The position numbers and the translations under genes were made by a program. A DNA stretch of 64,000 nt, taken from positions 62,001 through 126,000 of the forward strand of contig CAZMSH010000002.1 of NCBI GenBank assembly GCA_964568875.1, written 5' to 3'. The stretch is from SLNP01 sp964568875. GTDB taxonomy: Bacteria > Bacteroidota > Bacteroidia > Bacteroidales > VadinHA17. Shown one piece after another: positions 60,494 through 64,000 of the stretch. Each line of letters starts with the position of its first letter. Positions within the stretch are counted from its first letter, which is position 1. The notes under the pieces are model-generated. The model ran no database searches. It was given only the letters and a program-made list of their open reading frames with translations, and was not told the origin of the DNA.

Positions 60494-63058
60494 ATGAGGT
60501 ATTTCCTGTTTTTCATAACTGCCTTTCTGCTTTTTGCATGTGGCACTGAAGTCAACGAAAGTTTCTACGAACGCGGGGTATCAAAGGATCTGGCACATTA
60601 CAGAAAATCTGTCATAAGCAATGTCAGGTATATACTTGACTTCGATATTCCTGCAAGCAGCTCTGACCCTGTTCCGGGAAAGGCTGAAATTGAGTTTGAA
60701 ACAGATCGCCGGCTCAGGCATCCGCTCTTACTGGACTTCAACGTACCAGAGGATCATCTGCACACAGTTGTGGTTAACGGCAATCCGGTTCCTGCATCGT
60801 TAGAAAACGGACATATTTTAATTCCTGCTTCGAATATTCACAGAGGTGCCAACAGTATTGAAATCAACTTCAGAACAGGTGAGCAGTCACTGAATCGTAA
60901 TCCCGATTTCCTCTATACGTTACTGGTGCCTGACCGTGCTTCAACTGCATTTCCCTGTTTTGATCAGCCTGATATAAAAGCCAGGTATGTGCTTACCCTT
61001 GAGGTTCCGGAAAACTATGAAGCGATGTCAAACAGTGCACTGGTGTCTGCTGAAATATCTGATGGATCGAAACGAATGGTCTTTGCTGAAAGTGAGCCTT
61101 TAAGTACATACCTTTTTGCTTTTGCAGCAGGCAAATTTGAAAGAATAGAAAAAGTTATCGACGGAGTGAGAATGGAGATGCTGCACCGCGAATCGATAAA
61201 AGAGAATGTTGAACGTAACGTTGAAGCCATATTCAGACTGCATTATAATTCTATTAAGTGGATGGAGGAATATACCGGAATACCCTATCCTTTTCAGAAG
61301 TTCGGGTTTGTTTTAATTCCCGGCTTTCAGTATGGCGGAATGGAACACCCGGGATCTGTTTTTTACAGGGCATCTTCATTATTCCTTAAGGAATCTCCTA
61401 CAATCAACGAACAGATGTCAAGGGCATCACTTATCGCTCATGAAACCTCTCATATATGGTTCGGTGACCTGGTGACGATGAAATGGTTCGACGATGTATG
61501 GCTTAAGGAGGTGTTTGCCGGTTACATGTCAGATAAAATTGTAAATCCTGATTTCCCTGAAGCCAATCATGAACTCCGTTTTCTTCTTTCGAGGTTTCCG
61601 GCAGCCTATAATGTAGACAGGACAATGGGTAGCAATCCGGTAATCCAGGAGCTTGACAATCTCCTCAACGCAGGCTCTCTGTACGGAGGTATAATATATA
61701 ATAAGGCTCCCATAGTAATGAAGCATCTTGAGAGTATGACCGGTGATTCATTGTTGCGCGAAAGTCTGCGGGTATATCTTAAGCGATTCAGCTATGACAA
61801 CGCAGAATGGGATGATCTGATTAACATTCTGGAAGAGATATCAGGAATGTCACTTAAGGAATGGGGTGATGCGTGGATGAGAGAGGCCGGAAGACCTACC
61901 ATTGAGGTTATGTCTGAAGAGATTGCCGGCGGCGGAAAACGTATATGGCTGAATGAGACCGATAATGCGGGCTTAGGCAGGACATGGCCTCAGACTGCAA
62001 ATAGCCTGGTACTTACTGAAGATAAAAGAATAGCATCTGAATTGGTACCGGGAGACAATTTATCATTTATAGAGACATCTGCGCCTCCGCGTGCGGTTAT
62101 TCCGGACACAAGCGGTGTTGCCTATGGCTATTTTAAATTTGATGAGGCTACCACTAAATGGATGCCGGAATCGGTTAACACTGTTTCTGATCCTCTGACA
62201 AGGGGTGTATTATGGATAAATGCCTGGGAAAACCTGGTCGACGGCAGGCTCGATGCCGTTACTATGTTTGAGGCAGCTCTTAATTCAGCCCTTCAGGAGA
62301 GCAATGAACTTATTCGCAACTACCTTTCAGGCAGGGTCTCATCCATTTTCTGGAACCACCTCGATGAGACAGACAGGAAGCAATCAGGGCCGGAAAGTGA
62401 AAGATTGATCTGGGAAAAGATGGAGAGATGCGGCGATCCCGCTCTTAAAAGGGCATGGTTCAATCTCTTCAGGAGTATTGTTATGTCGTCAGAGGGAATG
62501 GAAAAGCTTTACGATGTGTGGCAGAGAGGTGTTTTGCCCGGCTCCCAGAAACTGAGCGAAGAGGATTTGTCCACTCTTGCCCTTGGACTGTCATTGAAGC
62601 GACACCGGGAGTCAGATTCAATAATCGGCAAACAGCTTTCCGATATTGTAAACACAGACCGCAAACGGTCGTTTGAATTCGTAATACCTTCCGTATCAAA
62701 CGATGAAGCAGTGCGTGACAGGTTCTTTGAATCGCTTGCCGATCCCGCCAACAGGGAGAAGGAGCCCTGGGTTCTGGAAGCGCTGGGATATCTCCATCAT
62801 CCCTTACAGTCTCATGCCTCTGTCAGGTACCTTCAGCGATCGCTTGAGATGCTTGAGGAGATTAAGAATACCGGGGATATTTTCTTCCCCGGCAACTGGA
62901 TATCAACAACATTATCAGGTCACCGGTCTGCTGAAGCGTGGGATATCGTTAACAGATTTCTTGAGGAAAGGCCTGATTATCCCGAAGACCTTAAGCTGAA
63001 AATACTTCAGGCCTCTGACCATCTTTATCGGCTGCACGGTAAAAAAACAGCAGGCTGA
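60494..63058 (+). CDS. M1-family aminopeptidase (exported lipoprotein)
   Basis: An 854-residue enzyme with a lipoprotein signal (LLFAC). The zinc motif is His316-Glu317-x-x-His320 (AHETSHIWFGD) with Glu339 as third ligand, and the exopeptidase motif GGMEHPG (281-287) replaces the classical GAMEN. The N-terminal beta domain (about 40-215), the catalytic domain and a helical C-terminal domain (about 560-850) are in order. It would remove N-terminal residues from peptides outside the cytoplasm. The neighbour is an S9 peptidase, convergent. Confidence 0.93.
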   Translation: MRYFLFFITAFLLFACGTEVNESFYERGVSKDLAHYRKSVISNVRYILDFDIPASSSDPVPGKAEIEFETDRRLRHPLLLDFNVPEDHLHTVVVNGNPVPASLENGHILIPASNIHRGANSIEINFRTGEQSLNRNPDFLYTLLVPDRASTAFPCFDQPDIKARYVLTLEVPENYEAMSNSALVSAEISDGSKRMVFAESEPLSTYLFAFAAGKFERIEKVIDGVRMEMLHRESIKENVERNVEAIFRLHYNSIKWMEEYTGIPYPFQKFGFVLIPGFQYGGMEHPGSVFYRASSLFLKESPTINEQMSRASLIAHETSHIWFGDLVTMKWFDDVWLKEVFAGYMSDKIVNPDFPEANHELRFLLSRFPAAYNVDRTMGSNPVIQELDNLLNAGSLYGGIIYNKAPIVMKHLESMTGDSLLRESLRVYLKRFSYDNAEWDDLINILEEISGMSLKEWGDAWMREAGRPTIEVMSEEIAGGGKRIWLNETDNAGLGRTWPQTANSLVLTEDKRIASELVPGDNLSFIETSAPPRAVIPDTSGVAYGYFKFDEATTKWMPESVNTVSDPLTRGVLWINAWENLVDGRLDAVTMFEAALNSALQESNELIRNYLSGRVSSIFWNHLDETDRKQSGPESERLIWEKMERCGDPALKRAWFNLFRSIVMSSEGMEKLYDVWQRGVLPGSQKLSEEDLSTLALGLSLKRHRESDSIIGKQLSDIVNTDRKRSFEFVIPSVSNDEAVRDRFFESLADPANREKEPWVLEALGYLHHPLQSHASVRYLQRSLEMLEEIKNTGDIFFPGNWISTTLSGHRSAEAWDIVNRFLEERPDYPEDLKLKILQASDHLYRLHGKKTAG

Positions 63059-63075
63059 AAAAAATTCCAGCCTGC
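63041..63075 (-). terminator. Rho-independent terminator for the S9 peptidase gene
   Basis: On the minus strand the stem GCAGGCTG/CAGCCTGC (63075-63050, ten-base loop) is followed by TGTTTTTTT. It lies 30 bases after the S9 stop and overlaps the end of the aminopeptidase gene. Confidence 0.7.
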
Positions 63076-63104
63076 CATGTCTCTTCAGTATCTGTTTCAG
63101 GTTA

Positions 63105-64000
63105 CTATCTAACGAGTTCGTAACCCTGGTCTTTCCCTTTCTGAATTGCCGGAACACCGTTTTTCATCCATGATGGCATCGGATCTCCTTTCAGATAGTG
63201 ATCAAAGAACTGCATCTTTCTGATTGACAGATCCATTCTTGCCGGTCTTCTAACCAGGTTATGATCTTCATTATTGTAGGTAAGCATCCATGCCGGCTTA
63301 TCGAGCCTGCGCAGTGCCACGAAGAATTCGATTCCCTGATACCATGGAACAGCACCATCTTCGTCATTATGCATGATCAATAATGGAGTATTTATCTTCG
63401 GCACAAAGAATATAGGTGAATTCTCGATAAAATGGATCGGTTTCTCCCACAAAGTGCCTCCTATCCTGCTTTGGGTATTCTCATACTGGAACATTCTGCT
63501 CATTCCTGTTCCCCACCGTATTCCACCGTATGCACTGACCATATTACTAACGGGAGCGCCTGAAAATGCGGCTGCGAACAAGTCAGTCTGCGTTACCAGC
63601 CAGGCAATCTGATAGCCGCCCCAACTCTGGCCGTCAAGGCCCAACCTGTCTTTGTCAATAAAACTGAACCTGTTAAGAAGAGCGTACGTGCCGCTTACCA
63701 CAGCATTATAACAGCTCTGGCCCGGGTATCCCTCTACATATGGAATATCAGGAACAAACACCAGATATCCGTTACTAACTGCGTAAGTGCGGTTAACGGT
63801 AGAAGCGCTGGGCGCAGGTGAACTGTAACTATGAAGACCGTCAGAGCTTCTTTCATAGAAATAGACTATCATGGGATACTTTTTGGCCGGATCGAAATTC
63901 TCAGGCTTATAGAGTATTCCCTGAAGGGTGCTGCGATCGAATGATGTCCACTCCACCAACTCGGCTGTGCCCCAGTTGAATTCTGACTGCTGTGGGTTAG
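63105..64000 (-). CDS. S9 prolyl-oligopeptidase-family serine peptidase (partial)
   Basis: The C-terminal about 298 residues of a peptidase whose start lies beyond the window edge. The alpha/beta hydrolase domain has the nucleophile in GLDGQSWGGYQ, the acid in HNDEDGAVPWYQG and the histidine in YNNEDHNLVRRPA. Such enzymes cut oligopeptides and are often exported in Bacteroidota. It lies convergent to the M1 aminopeptidase. Any N-terminal propeller domain lies outside the window. Confidence 0.92.
   Translation of the reverse strand, partial: NPQQSEFNWGTAELVEWTSFDRSTLQGILYKPENFDPAKKYPMIVYFYERSSDGLHSYSSPAPSASTVNRTYAVSNGYLVFVPDIPYVEGYPGQSCYNAVVSGTYALLNRFSFIDKDRLGLDGQSWGGYQIAWLVTQTDLFAAAFSGAPVSNMVSAYGGIRWGTGMSRMFQYENTQSRIGGTLWEKPIHFIENSPIFFVPKINTPLLIMHNDEDGAVPWYQGIEFFVALRRLDKPAWMLTYNNEDHNLVRRPARMDLSIRKMQFFDHYLKGDPMPSWMKNGVPAIQKGKDQGYELVR

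Noticed and set aside
1..64000. CRISPR arrays, transposases, rRNA genes and prophage
   Set aside because: No regularly spaced repeats, insertion-sequence ends, ribosomal RNA sequence or phage structural genes were seen on either strand.

Overview
The window is from a member of the Bacteroidota, most likely a Bacteroidales-type or related free-living or anaerobic lineage. The signs are TAnnTTTG -7 boxes (several with a TTTG-like -33 element exactly 19 bases upstream), A-rich translation starts with almost no Shine-Dalgarno sites, a type IX secretion (T9SS) sorting domain, a PorE-like T9SS protein, a surface BtuG-type vitamin B12 locus, GH92, DUF349 and DUF4105 proteins, and many lipoproteins. 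No rRNA, CRISPR array, transposase, integrase or prophage was seen. There is one tRNA gene, tRNA-Arg(TCT).

Layout. Positions 1-4.1 kb hold a MoxR/Bat operon on the minus strand (MoxR ATPase, small secreted protein, DUF58, BatD-like protein, truncated BatA). At 4.2-6.4 kb are a DUF4105 membrane protein, tRNA-Arg and an AraC regulator. At 6.9-10 kb are an orphan BioG esterase, a sodium:solute symporter and an omega-amidase-type nitrilase. At 10.1-15.6 kb a plus-strand operon encodes a divergent KamA-family radical SAM aminomutase, both subunits of a PcaIJ-like 3-oxoacid CoA-transferase, a beta-amino-acid-type class III aminotransferase and a PcaF-like thiolase. At 15.7-20.7 kb are a YihY membrane protein, a D-threonine-aldolase-like enzyme, a family 2 glycosyltransferase and a TlpA-type thioredoxin.

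At 20.7-29.0 kb is a complete vitamin B12 uptake operon on the minus strand. A cobalamin riboswitch and its promoter precede two secreted proteins (one DUF4465-like, one with a T9SS tail), then BtuB, a BtuG-like propeller, BtuF, BtuC and BtuD. At 29-35 kb are a GH92 mannosidase, a transglutaminase-like lipoprotein and a LacI regulator. At 35-41 kb are YidC, CTP synthase and a DUF349 protein. At 41.3-45.2 kb are an Nramp-family transporter, 5-oxoprolinase PxpABC and a 49-residue membrane peptide.

At 45.2-54.8 kb is the most unusual region. It holds HlyD and a C39-peptidase ABC exporter, an ECF sigma factor, an exported TPR-CHAT protease-like protein, a small double-glycine precursor peptide with a very acidic core, an anti-sigma-like membrane protein with TPRs, and a soluble histidine kinase. 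Together they look like a regulated peptide export and signalling module. The end (54.8-64 kb) holds a PorE-like OmpA protein, QueE, alkaline phosphatase, 5'-nucleotidase, an M1 aminopeptidase and a truncated S9 peptidase.

The two candidates for undescribed biology are the aminomutase/aminotransferase/CoA-transferase/thiolase operon, read here as a route from an alpha-amino acid through a beta-amino acid and a 3-oxoacid to acyl-CoAs, and the sigma/CHAT/GG-peptide/C39-exporter region. Gene calls rest on motif recognition by eye. No database search was run.
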